64,000 nucleotides of DNA from Gallionella sp. (GTDB lineage: Bacteria; Pseudomonadota; Gammaproteobacteria; Burkholderiales; Gallionellaceae), in the NCBI GenBank assembly GCA_030653355.1, contig JAURZN010000183.1, forward strand, positions 1-64,000, in the 5' to 3' direction. The position numbers and the translations under genes are program-made. Position 1 is the stretch's first letter, and every line of letters begins with the position of its first letter. The notes below the pieces were generated by a model. That model had not been told where the DNA came from. It did no database searches and saw only the letters and a list, made by a program, of their open reading frames with translations. Positions 49,161 through 58,361 of the stretch are shown piece by piece.

Positions 49161-49830
49161 GATTGACAATCTTTAAGACCTAAATATCTCTTGTAAAATT
49201 ATATTTTTCAAATTAATTATAATATTCAATGTATTAGATGCATATTGTGGTGAGTAATTAAGCGGAGCTACTATTTGGAATATTTTGATTTGTTACATGC
49301 ATTGAGCAAGGATGCATTGTGTATGATTTGGTTCAGGCTCCGAATTTGCTTAGGCTAAAGCTGCGCTGGCTATACAAAATTAGTCCGGATGCGAATTATG
49401 AGCAGAAAAGGAATACAGATAAAAATTAATGCAAATCACCATGAGTAACCGGACATTTCTACTTGCCGTTGAACGGCAAACGAGTTCGCTGGTAGTGTTG
49501 CGCTAAGTCCTTCAGCCCCTTGGTACATCTGCCGTACATCCGTGCAATGTTATTGCGCGCCCAGTATAGTTATTGTACCGATTTGTACGAAATCGGCTTG
49601 CTGCGTAAATTTCGTTTTTTTCGAGTGTTATGATGTTGTGCAAATCAACCAGCTTGCGTCGGCCAAGCAGATTGAGTGCCTGCAAAAAATACTGCGCTAC
49701 CCGCCATTCATGGAGGGCTTGCTGGTTCGTTCAGCAACAAAACTGCTCGCCTCGCAACTCCAACTCGCTACAATACAGCAGTGTTACGCCTTGCCGTTTT
49801 TGCCCATCTCTTACCAGTCTCGCCAACGTA

Positions 49831-50052
49831 TCATCTTATTTGCTTCAGTTGATACCCATGTCGCATTCGACTGCGCTCAATTTTAGCTACCTCACGCATG
49901 GCATCCTCTTCTTCAACAAAGATCTGCTGTTTCATTCCGCCTCGTCTGTTGGTCAGTCCAAACCAATGTCGTCTGAGAACGTAGTCGCCCAGCAAATCCC
50001 GGCTCAGTTCCAGCACATAACCGCGTCCTGATGATCTAAAGTCTAGTCTCAT
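49831..50052 (-). CDS. WGR domain-containing protein
   Basis: MRLDFRSSGRGYVLELSRDLLGDYVLRRHWFGLTNRRGGMKQQIFVEEEDAMREVAKIERSRMRHGYQLKQIR; overlaps the recombinase 3' end. Confidence 0.75.
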   Translation of the reverse strand: MRLDFRSSGRGYVLELSRDLLGDYVLRRHWFGLTNRRGGMKQQIFVEEEDAMREVAKIERSRMRHGYQLKQIR

Positions 50053-52036
50053 TTTCTCCCCCAAATCCAGCCAACTCAACCGCGCGCCACAGATTTTCAT
50101 CGGAGGTGTCCGTGTATATGCTGGTCGTTTGCAGACTGGTATGCCCAAGCAAACGCTGGACGATATTGAGCGGCACACCAGATAGTGCCAAATGACTTCC
50201 ACAAGTGTGGCGCAACCAATGTGCTGTGGCGTGATCAAATGCCTTGGCTTCGATATGCTTGCCATCCATCATCAGGGATTGTGCAATCTCCCCAAAAAAT
50301 GAACGCAAGGACTTGGATAGCGCGCTGGTCGTCACAGAACCTGTCCCGATCTCGCTTGAAACAAGCGGGGTGTCTGGTGGATTGCTGGTGATGTCCAGGC
50401 TCAACCCGCGATACTCGAAATAGGTTTGCAACGCCTGTATGACTTCGCTGGAAAGTGGCACAGCGCGCCATTTACCCCCTTTGCCACAAACTTTGAGCAT
50501 CCAGCGTACACCGATCTCATTTGAGAGCGGCATCGTGTACATGCGCGATACTTTTGCATCAACCAGCTCGGATATGCGCAGGCCGGTTGCGTAGGCGAAT
50601 GGCAGCACAAAACGTAATCTCGCCGAACAGCTGGTTGCGGGTAGTTGACGCAAACAAGCCATCAAATAATTCCATTGCCCCGCAGAAAACGCCCGCATGA
50701 ATTCGACATCAGGATTTGACCGGGAATCAGCAACAACCAGCGATTTGGACACCGCGCTCCACGGATTGAATGAGCAATACTGCACGCGCACCAACCATTC
50801 AAACAGGTTGCCGACAACAGTCAGTGCGTACCGAACGCTGCCAGGCGAGAGCGCCCCATCAAACGGCTTCCATGCCGGATCGTGCCGCTCCCTCTTTTTT
50901 GCGCTAATCCATTCAGATTGCGTGATGCGAAAAGGCCAGTTGTCGGGTTCGGTTCTGCCTATCATGGACAGCCAGTCTCGATAGGATGCGCAATCCTCAA
51001 CTGTCAAATCAGACAAAGCCTTGTCGCGCTCAATAATCGCCCATAACAGCATCTTTTCCGCTTCCTTTTGATAGGCGCGCTGAGTGTTTGGATTGCCGGA
51101 CTTTGTGGCAAGCCAGGCGAACACGGCTTGATAGTCGTTTGCGGCAGCAATACGCGGCACACCATGATAACGATTCGATCCAACCGTACCATCCAAATCA
51201 ACGGGTACGGCAAAGGCCTCCAGTGGTACAACACGTGTTTCCCTGTTTCGGTCTTGAGCTCGCAACGAGGGTGCTACCGTGCGCGCAGGGACAAGTGAGC
51301 GTTGTGGCAATGCGCCTAGCGATGATTCGTAACCTTGCAGCCACGCCACAATTCGTGCCGCGCCCTTGTTGCCCAACCTAGGCACGTCTATCCACCAGCG
51401 ATAACCGCGTACAGCAATCCTGTCGACTAAATGTCCTATTGTCGGTAAGCCGGCCAACACAAAACGGTTGGAGATCACCGGGTCAAACCAAGCCGCGATC
51501 AAGTCCTCACGCACCGGATCGGTGGCAATCAGTGGCTCAATCCACTTTAACGCAAGCAACTGCTTGTCGATCAGTCGTTGCCTTTTATTTTGCCCGGTAT
51601 CGACTGCTTGTGGGTAGGCATCCAGGTAAGAGCGAATGAGTTCTTTTTCTGTAAAGAATCCATCAGGATCAAACTCAGCGCGGTAATCATCAAGGGTGGG
51701 GGCAGGGGAGCGCGCGGATTCCCCGCCGCCCGCACCAATATGCATCCTGATTAGATGGGCTTCGCGATGCTTCCCACTTCGCAGCGCAGCCTGTCTGAGC
51801 GTATCCCGAATCCAGGTCAGTGTTGTTTTTGCGCGACGCAAATCCATCCCGATTTCAAGATAGCGATCAGACATTTCGCCAATATCCATACCAAGAATGG
51901 CCGCCCTGAAAAAGGCAATGTGATGGCGGCCGATTTTCCGTTCGACCGATTTTTTGGATATTGCCCAATCTCCACTCAATGCAGATCTCCCCTTTTGCAA
52001 AGCATAGTTAGATGCACTGCCCACAGACATACCCAC
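50036..52036 (-). CDS. Large tyrosine recombinase/integrase with extra N-terminal domain (DUF3701-like)
   Basis: C-terminal LPFAYATGLRISELVDA, CGKGGKWRAVPL, HWLRHTCGSHLALSGVPLNIVQRLLGHTSLQTTSIYTDT; about 300 extra N-terminal residues. Confidence 0.88.
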   Translation of the reverse strand: MGMSVGSASNYALQKGRSALSGDWAISKKSVERKIGRHHIAFFRAAILGMDIGEMSDRYLEIGMDLRRAKTTLTWIRDTLRQAALRSGKHREAHLIRMHIGAGGGESARSPAPTLDDYRAEFDPDGFFTEKELIRSYLDAYPQAVDTGQNKRQRLIDKQLLALKWIEPLIATDPVREDLIAAWFDPVISNRFVLAGLPTIGHLVDRIAVRGYRWWIDVPRLGNKGAARIVAWLQGYESSLGALPQRSLVPARTVAPSLRAQDRNRETRVVPLEAFAVPVDLDGTVGSNRYHGVPRIAAANDYQAVFAWLATKSGNPNTQRAYQKEAEKMLLWAIIERDKALSDLTVEDCASYRDWLSMIGRTEPDNWPFRITQSEWISAKKRERHDPAWKPFDGALSPGSVRYALTVVGNLFEWLVRVQYCSFNPWSAVSKSLVVADSRSNPDVEFMRAFSAGQWNYLMACLRQLPATSCSARLRFVLPFAYATGLRISELVDAKVSRMYTMPLSNEIGVRWMLKVCGKGGKWRAVPLSSEVIQALQTYFEYRGLSLDITSNPPDTPLVSSEIGTGSVTTSALSKSLRSFFGEIAQSLMMDGKHIEAKAFDHATAHWLRHTCGSHLALSGVPLNIVQRLLGHTSLQTTSIYTDTSDENLWRAVELAGFGGENETRL

Positions 52037-52051
52037 GGTTTTTGTGGATAA

Positions 52052-52285
52052 CTATCTGGTTACGATCATCCACCGCCAAACGCCCATCAAACTGGTCGCG
52101 GTGAAGCCGACTTGCATGACGACCATGCCCGTTGCATGGGTGAGCAAACCGAAATATATCCACGCGACATTCGATAGCAGAAACAACACAAAACCCCAAC
52201 CGGAGTAGCGATTGTTCAACGCCAACAGAGCCGCGCCACACAATCCAGTCGCACAGCCAATCCACTCAATAAGTTCGAGCAACAC
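52052..52285 (-). CDS. Small membrane protein (nicotinamide-mononucleotide-transporter-like)
   Basis: 77 aa, three TM segments, LLELIEWIGCATGLCGAALLALNNRYSGWGFVLFLLSNVAWIYFGLLTHATGMVVMQVGF. Confidence 0.6.
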   Translation of the reverse strand: MLLELIEWIGCATGLCGAALLALNNRYSGWGFVLFLLSNVAWIYFGLLTHATGMVVMQVGFTATSLMGVWRWMIVTR

Positions 52286-52297
52286 AATCAGCGCCTC

Positions 52298-52564
52298 CTA
52301 AAATTGACCAAAAACGCTCTTCACAATGGCTTGGGTTGCAGGCCGTTCGGTTTCCGGCTGTTCTGGCACTGGCTCAAGCGAAGTTTTGACTACCGCAGCA
52401 GCACCTCCTCTGGCAACATCAACATGCACCATCTTGCCGCCCAAAACCGACAGCCCCATTGAGGCCAGCATCCGTAATCGTTCAGCTCGCGCGCGCAGTG
52501 GCAACGCAGACAGATCGGCCTGTAGCTCGGAATGCCCCTCAAAATAATTGACCGTGATGCGCAT
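52298..52564 (-). CDS. Small protein downstream of ParM-like gene (possible segregation partner)
   Basis: 88 aa from an internal ATG; begins 1 nt after the ParM-like stop codon; context only. Confidence 0.45.
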   Translation of the reverse strand: MRITVNYFEGHSELQADLSALPLRARAERLRMLASMGLSVLGGKMVHVDVARGGAAAVVKTSLEPVPEQPETERPATQAIVKSVFGQF

Positions 52565-52565
52565 G

Positions 52566-53543
52566 TCAGGCCGCACCGCCGCGCCAAAAGCCTCTTGCGT
52601 TTGCAAACACAGCCTCCTTTGCCAGGTTGATAGGTGTTTTGGTGAACGCTTCTTTGATGGACGCTTCAAAGAATGGCGCACCGCCCCCGACAAGGACGAT
52701 CTGATCAATGCTGGAATTTTCCTTGCGCAAGGATTCCTGTATTTGTGAGCACGCAATATGTCCAACCTTTGCCGATGCGTCAGCCAGGTAGGGGGCGATC
52801 TCAATGCGCTCACCAAACACGGATACAGTGGAGCGCTCTGCTCTGACGGCGTTTTCCAGTTTGCTTCTGCCGGGATTGCCGCCGTGATCCTTTGCAATCA
52901 GGGCTGCGGCCTCATCCAAAACCACCGAGGTGGCATCAAGGCTCGTGCCGGAGGAAGCACGCTTGAACTCACCATTAACCAGCAACACCCAATCAACAGA
53001 GAAAAAGCCGGGGTCAACCACCAGCACACTGGAATCTTCAATTTTGCTGGGATCATCCAGGCCGTGCATCCAGTCAACGAAGCCGCCCAGTGGCTGCGGT
53101 ACGATTTTGATGTTATGTACTACCACCTTGCGCCGGGGCGTGATCTGATGTTCGCCGCGCATGATTTTTGTTAAATGCTCACGTAATCCAGCATCCAGAT
53201 ACTGGTTGGTCGGCAATCCCGTTACCACGCAATCAATCTCGCTCATTTCCGTCAAAAGTAACCCGGCGTTAAACAAGGCGCGATAAGATTCCGTTGCGGT
53301 GTAATCTTTATGCAGTTCACGCGGCCAATTCTCGATGCGGTCGTGACTCACCGCCGCCGCAAACTCCTTGCCATCCACCAATACGTGCAACGAATCGTCG
53401 CTGCCCATAATTCGCTGTCCAAGATGATCCAATGGGGCAGCGCCAGCGGGACGCTTAATCATCTTGGGCGACACCTCTGTGTTGTCGCCATAAACAATCT
53501 TGAGATTCGAGTAACCAATATCCAATCCAACTGTCAGCATCAT
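52566..53543 (-). CDS. ParM/StbA-like actin-family plasmid segregation ATPase
   Basis: MMLTVGLDIGYSNLKIVYGD; VLVVDPGFFSVDWVLLVNGEFKRASSGTS; IDQIVLVGGGAPFFEASIKEAF; start at the internal ATG with aggagg RBS. Confidence 0.82.
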   Translation of the reverse strand: MMLTVGLDIGYSNLKIVYGDNTEVSPKMIKRPAGAAPLDHLGQRIMGSDDSLHVLVDGKEFAAAVSHDRIENWPRELHKDYTATESYRALFNAGLLLTEMSEIDCVVTGLPTNQYLDAGLREHLTKIMRGEHQITPRRKVVVHNIKIVPQPLGGFVDWMHGLDDPSKIEDSSVLVVDPGFFSVDWVLLVNGEFKRASSGTSLDATSVVLDEAAALIAKDHGGNPGRSKLENAVRAERSTVSVFGERIEIAPYLADASAKVGHIACSQIQESLRKENSSIDQIVLVGGGAPFFEASIKEAFTKTPINLAKEAVFANARGFWRGGAA

Positions 53544-53562
53544 TCCTCCTAAAAATTTCACA

Positions 53563-53740
53563 TGCTCTGTAGAGCGTCTGTAGAACGGGTGAAACAAATC
53601 ATCGCAATACCACGAAAATCCGGCACGCCCGTAGCGCGACTGTGGCGTGTTTTCAGCATGACTAAACGCCATCAGCCGAACCGCCTAAAAACCCCACATG
53701 CGCTGTAGAGCGTCTGTGGCGCGTATGGAAATTATTGGGC
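53563..53740. repeat. Iteron-like repeats upstream of the ParM-like gene, related to those at 14536..14685
   Basis: ACATGCTCTGTAGAGCGTCTGTAGAACGGG and ACATGCGCTGTAGAGCGTCTGTGGCGCGTATGGAAATTATT. Confidence 0.65.
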
Positions 53741-53748
53741 AACTGAAA

Positions 53749-53802
53749 ATATAAATCCTCGAAATACCTTGCAAATTTGCAAGGTATTTCGAGGATTTAT
53801 AT
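53749..53802. repeat. 54-bp perfect palindrome
   Basis: ATATAAATCCTCGAAATACCTTGCAAA|TTTGCAAGGTATTTCGAGGATTTATAT; both 27-nt halves exactly complementary. Confidence 0.97.
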
Positions 53803-53850
53803 GGATGTTTGAAGCATGATTGCCCGTGGCAATATCCGTTCAATTCACAA

Positions 53851-54582
53851 ATGGAGCGTTACATGGAAGAGAAAAAGGCTGCGAAAGGGGCAATCAGAAC
53901 GCCAAAAAAATACCTGGAGTTCAGTAATCCGTTCGTCATTCGAGACACAACTATTTATACGACGCCAGCCCAATTGGTCTATGAGACGGCATTCGATGAC
54001 TGCGCCGTCTCAATGCGCAATCTAAGCGCCGTGCTGCCGACACTGGTCAAAAATGCCAGCGAAATGATGGCCATCAACGGTGCCGTCGATCACCTGATTA
54101 ACAATGCGCTTGCGAATCTGCGCAATGAAGGCGCGCGGATCAAGAAGATCGCCGAGGACAATGGTATCGAGATTGGCAGACTGAATTACACCAACACAAA
54201 ACAAGTCGAAGCCAAGCTAACCTGCAACAAAGCCGGTCAATATCTGCAAATAATATCGGAGCTTGATGGGTTGCTCTGCCTTGTTCACTCGGCATGGTTT
54301 GCCGGATTTATTGATGACGATGCAAAGGCCAGCCTGGAAAGACAATGGCGTAGAAAAATGATCGGGGTTGCCGCCGAAATAAAAAACATCACCAACCGCG
54401 CTTTCCGTGCAGCTGGAAAACTGGCAGAAACTGATGGCGCGTCACCAAGCGAGGTGGATAACACAAGCCTCTTGAACGAGGAGGAACCTGTCGCAAAACA
54501 GAAAGCTGCCAAAGCCACCAAAACCGCAAAAACTCTTCCTGCCGAAGACGAAGCACTGACTGTCACTGAGTCCGTATCCTGA
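53851..54582 (+). CDS. DUF1845/AcaB-like ICE protein
   Basis: MERYMEEKKAAKGAIRTPKKYLEFSNPFVIRDTTIYTTPAQLVYETAFDDCAVSMRNLSAVLP; ATG start chosen within ORF 53809..54582. Confidence 0.65.
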   Translation: MERYMEEKKAAKGAIRTPKKYLEFSNPFVIRDTTIYTTPAQLVYETAFDDCAVSMRNLSAVLPTLVKNASEMMAINGAVDHLINNALANLRNEGARIKKIAEDNGIEIGRLNYTNTKQVEAKLTCNKAGQYLQIISELDGLLCLVHSAWFAGFIDDDAKASLERQWRRKMIGVAAEIKNITNRAFRAAGKLAETDGASPSEVDNTSLLNEEEPVAKQKAAKATKTAKTLPAEDEALTVTESVS

Positions 54583-54583
54583 T

Positions 54584-56281
54584 TTGCAACTCAATCAGCA
54601 ACAAGCCAGAGCGGTTAATGCGCTAGGGCATTGTTCGGTGCTGGCCTGTCCAGGGTCAGGAAAAACACGCGTACTATCCATGCGAGCAGCCCGGTTGCTC
54701 AGTGAAAACAAAACCGGGCGGTTGTGCGCCGTTACGTTCACACGCGATGCCGCCGCTGAACTGAAGTCGCGCATTCTGCACTTATGCGGCGAGCGTGAAG
54801 CAAAGCGTCTGGCGGTCGGGACATTTCATTCGGTCGCGCTGTCACAGATTCGACGGTTGCCGCAACTGTCAGGCATGAAGCTGCTATCGGACGGTGAGCG
54901 CATGGGTTTGCTTAGGCGGTGTTACTCACAATACAAATGTGATGTACCTTTTGACAAGGTGCTTTCCGGCATTGATCGCGCCAAATCAAGGTTGGGGCAG
55001 ACCATATTCAGCGATCCCGCCATCGAGGATGTGTTCAATGCCTACCAGCATCTGCTTGCCACAGAACACGGGATGGATTTCGCCGATATTTTGCTGACTG
55101 TCGTTAATGGGTTTCGAGACGAGAGCATTAAGCCGCTTGCCGTGCGCTGGTTGCTGGCTGATGAGTTTCAGGATGCGGACGAGGTGCAGGCGCAATGGGT
55201 GATTGAACATGGCATGGCTGGCATTGAGGTCACGATTGTTGGCGACGACGATCAAAGCCTATACTCGTTTCGGAATGCGCTGGGCTACGCGGGGATGCTC
55301 CGTGTTTCGCAAACGCTGGTTGCCCAGGAAATCACGCTGCCAATCAATTACCGCTGCGCACCTAATATATTGGCTCACGCAGCCCGTTTGATTGCCAACA
55401 ACCCGAACCGAGCCAACAAAGCCATCGAATCCGCCCGCGCCGCGAGCGGCATCGTCAAGACACATCGCGCCGCAGACAGAAGCGACGAAGCCAGCCTTGT
55501 TGTTGAGGCGATAAAGAAATCTGCCGACCAAGATTGGGCAATACTCGCGCGCACCAATAGTTTTCTGGAGGTAGTTGAGGCAGAATTGCTGGCAAGCGGC
55601 ATTGACTATACGCTTTCAAGCGGAAAATCTGTTTGGGATGGTGTCACGGGCAGCGCCTTGGTTGGATTGCTTAAAAGCATACAATCGGACGGCTGGACGG
55701 GCATGGCCAACGCATTGTCGGTTTGCGGGATCAAGTCGGAATTGCTTAATTTGCATCACGACGATAAAAGTTGCGGGCAAATGCTGGAAAGAATCTTGAT
55801 CCAAGCACCAGAAAACGATGTGCGTACCAGAAAGATCATCGAGAGTGCGCGGCGCGGGTACGTTGAATGGCGGAGGCAGATAGCGGATGGCAATATGACG
55901 CTTGCCATCTATGCGGCAGCCAACTGGCTTGCGCAGCACGTCAAACAGGATCGCGGTAATTTGGTGAAAAAACTGGCCAGCATCATTGCCAGGTTTAAAG
56001 GATCGTTGGCGCAACGCTTAAATACGCTATCGAGAACAACAGATCGTACCAACGACACCGGCGTAGTGCTATCCACCTTGCACGGCAGTAAAGGTCTGGA
56101 GTTCGACAGTGTGTGGATTATTGGTGTGGAGGATGGCAATTTGCCACACCCGGATTCCACCGAAGACGAGGAACGGCGATTGTTCTATGTGGGGATTACG
56201 CGCGCCCGAAACCGCTTGGAAATCAGCAGTTCGATTGAAGATGGATTGGATTCACGTTTTATTATAGAGGCGGGGTTTTAG
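54584..56281 (+). CDS. UvrD/Rep-type superfamily I DNA helicase
   Basis: SVLACPGSGKTRVLSMRAARLL; VTFTRDAAAELKSRI; LADEFQDADEVQ; GDDDQSLYSFRNA; STLHGSKGLEFDSVWIIGVEDGNLP; FYVGITRARNRL. Confidence 0.92.
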   Translation: MQLNQQQARAVNALGHCSVLACPGSGKTRVLSMRAARLLSENKTGRLCAVTFTRDAAAELKSRILHLCGEREAKRLAVGTFHSVALSQIRRLPQLSGMKLLSDGERMGLLRRCYSQYKCDVPFDKVLSGIDRAKSRLGQTIFSDPAIEDVFNAYQHLLATEHGMDFADILLTVVNGFRDESIKPLAVRWLLADEFQDADEVQAQWVIEHGMAGIEVTIVGDDDQSLYSFRNALGYAGMLRVSQTLVAQEITLPINYRCAPNILAHAARLIANNPNRANKAIESARAASGIVKTHRAADRSDEASLVVEAIKKSADQDWAILARTNSFLEVVEAELLASGIDYTLSSGKSVWDGVTGSALVGLLKSIQSDGWTGMANALSVCGIKSELLNLHHDDKSCGQMLERILIQAPENDVRTRKIIESARRGYVEWRRQIADGNMTLAIYAAANWLAQHVKQDRGNLVKKLASIIARFKGSLAQRLNTLSRTTDRTNDTGVVLSTLHGSKGLEFDSVWIIGVEDGNLPHPDSTEDEERRLFYVGITRARNRLEISSSIEDGLDSRFIIEAGF

Positions 56282-56671
56282 GGGTGGATGCCGATTTCAA
56301 GGTAATCCGCCACTGATCTCAATCGCAAACCAGCCACCCGTTACGACAACAGCTCGGCCAGCAATACCAATCTCAATGACTACGATTTCGGCTGGCAGCT
56401 ATGAGTTCATAAGCAGGCGTACAAACAAGGGTAAAATCGACTAATCCATGGCCTGCTGAGTGCCATAAGCAGTTCGCCACTGCTGATAATTCGCCGCCTT
56501 AAACCGGATATTCGTGGCTCGCGGGTTAAAGCACCCTCATCAATAGAAGTTCACCGAATACCCTCCCATCTCAAATTCCTGACAATTCACAAAAGTTTAA
56601 TAAATCCTTCATTGGCTTGAAATAGTTGTAACTCACAATGTGTCGCATTACATATCTAGACATCTATCGTC

Positions 56672-57397
56672 ATGAGTCTTTACGCAATTGATCGCGATAC
56701 CGGAATTACCCTTTACGCACAAATCGCCGAAGTGCTCGAGCGCGACTATGTTCGTCAGGGCGCGGCGGGCGACCGATTGCCTGCGGAAGGTGAGTTGGCG
56801 GCACGCTTTGCCGTAAATCGTCATACCTTACGTCGTGCTGTCGATGAACTGATTGCTGAAGGATTACTTGAGCGTCGTCACGGAGTGGGTATCTTTATTA
56901 CCGATCTATTGCTTGATTATCGCGTGGGCAGCAATACGCGTTTTACTCAGACCCTGGCTGATATCGGCATCTCTACCGATACACGGGTGATACGAAAAAT
57001 GATTACCCCCGCGCCTGCGGGTGTTGCGCGCAACTTGGCGCTGACAGCTGACGAACCTGTTCTTTGGCTTGAAACATTACGCTTAGCCGATGGCTTGCCC
57101 TTCTGTGTTATTTCCCATTTTCTGCCTGTTAAACCATTTGGCGAGTTGCTGGATGGCTATGCTGGCGGCTCGTTGCATGATTATTTAGAGAAAAATCACG
57201 GCGCACTTCATCGTACCGAAAGTCTGGTAACCGCCGTGCTTCCGCAAGGCGACGATGCAAAGCTGCTGGGAATTACCCAAAATCGGCCCGTGTTGCGTGT
57301 CAAGAGTTTGAACGTGCTGGATCGGGATAACTCTCCGGTCGAGTACGCCATTACCCGGTTCCGCGCAGACCGGATCCAACTGCGCATCACACCCTAA
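56672..57397 (+). CDS. phnF: Phosphonate metabolism GntR-family regulator PhnF
   Basis: GntR N-terminus (YAQIAEVLERDYV...LPAEGELAARFAVNRHTLRRAVDELIAEGLLERRHGVGIFI), UTRA C-terminus, start of phn operon. Confidence 0.9.
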   Translation: MSLYAIDRDTGITLYAQIAEVLERDYVRQGAAGDRLPAEGELAARFAVNRHTLRRAVDELIAEGLLERRHGVGIFITDLLLDYRVGSNTRFTQTLADIGISTDTRVIRKMITPAPAGVARNLALTADEPVLWLETLRLADGLPFCVISHFLPVKPFGELLDGYAGGSLHDYLEKNHGALHRTESLVTAVLPQGDDAKLLGITQNRPVLRVKSLNVLDRDNSPVEYAITRFRADRIQLRITP

Positions 57398-57435
57398 AAC
57401 CTCCCTACCAAACTGAATCCAACAGGAGTTTCAAC

Positions 57436-58305
57436 ATGCAATTTAACAAACTTGTTCTTTCCATGCTGATCGGCGCTTCGCTGATGAGTGCAACTGCAGC
57501 GGTACAGGCTCGCGAATTAGTACTTGGCTTGATTCCAGCTGATAACAACGAAGAAATGATCAAAACCTTCGAACCGATGCGCGCCTATCTGGAAAAGAAG
57601 CTGGGTCAAAAAGTGAAAATGTTCACTGCAACGGACTACGCCGGCGTGATTGAAGGCATGAAAAAGAAGCGTGTGGATATCGCCTGGTTCGGCCCTTTGT
57701 CGTATTACCTGGCTGAACAAGAAGCAGGCGCTGAAGCCTTTGCTGTCGGCATTCGTGAAGGCAGCAATTCAGCTACCTACAAAAGCATCATCGTTACGCC
57801 TTGCGACAGTGGCATCAAAAGCATTCTCGACCTGAAAGGTAAGAGCGTTGCGTTTGTTGACCCAGCCTCTACCTCAGGCGGCTTGATGCCGAGCTACATG
57901 GTGAAGCAAGCAACCGGCAAGATGCCTCAGGAATTCTTCGGTAAGTTTACCTATGCCGGTTCACACGATGCAGCGGAATTGGCTGTGAAGAACAAGACCG
58001 TTGATGCGGCGGCTGACAATGACATTACCTATCCAAAGATGTTGGAAAAAGGTCTGATTACCAAAGAAAGCAATTGCATCATCGCCGAATCATCACCGTT
58101 GCCAGGCTCTCCACTGGTTTATCGCGGTGATTTGCCTAAGGAACTGAAAGCACAAATTCGCGACGCAATCTTGAATGCAGACAAGGAAATCAAAGTAACA
58201 GGCTACGGCAAGATCAGCCATTACGTTGCGGTTGAGCCTAAAGATTATCAAATGATCCGCAATATGGTTAAAGAACTTGGCCTTAAGAAAGAGCAGCTGA
58301 AGTAA
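57436..58305 (+). CDS. phnD: Phosphonate ABC transporter substrate-binding protein
   Basis: LVLGLIPADNNEEMIKTFEPMRAYLEKKLGQKVKMFTATDYAGVIEGMKKKRVDIAWFGPLSYYLA. Confidence 0.94.
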   Translation: MQFNKLVLSMLIGASLMSATAAVQARELVLGLIPADNNEEMIKTFEPMRAYLEKKLGQKVKMFTATDYAGVIEGMKKKRVDIAWFGPLSYYLAEQEAGAEAFAVGIREGSNSATYKSIIVTPCDSGIKSILDLKGKSVAFVDPASTSGGLMPSYMVKQATGKMPQEFFGKFTYAGSHDAAELAVKNKTVDAAADNDITYPKMLEKGLITKESNCIIAESSPLPGSPLVYRGDLPKELKAQIRDAILNADKEIKVTGYGKISHYVAVEPKDYQMIRNMVKELGLKKEQLK

Positions 58306-58361
58306 TTGAAGTGTCGCGGTCGGCAAAGTAGATGCAGACCGCGAATTAATTAGGAGGTCGT

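Noticed and set aside
49542-50031. Plus-strand ORFs of 114 and 133 aa
   Set aside because: Opposite strand of the WGR gene and upstream spacer; the WGR reading is the one with a recognisable domain.
13281-56320. Short similarity (TGGCGGATT near 13281 and AATCCGCCA near 56304) as possible element ends
   Set aside because: Only about 10-11 bp and in inverted orientation; too short to support att sites. True boundaries remain unresolved.
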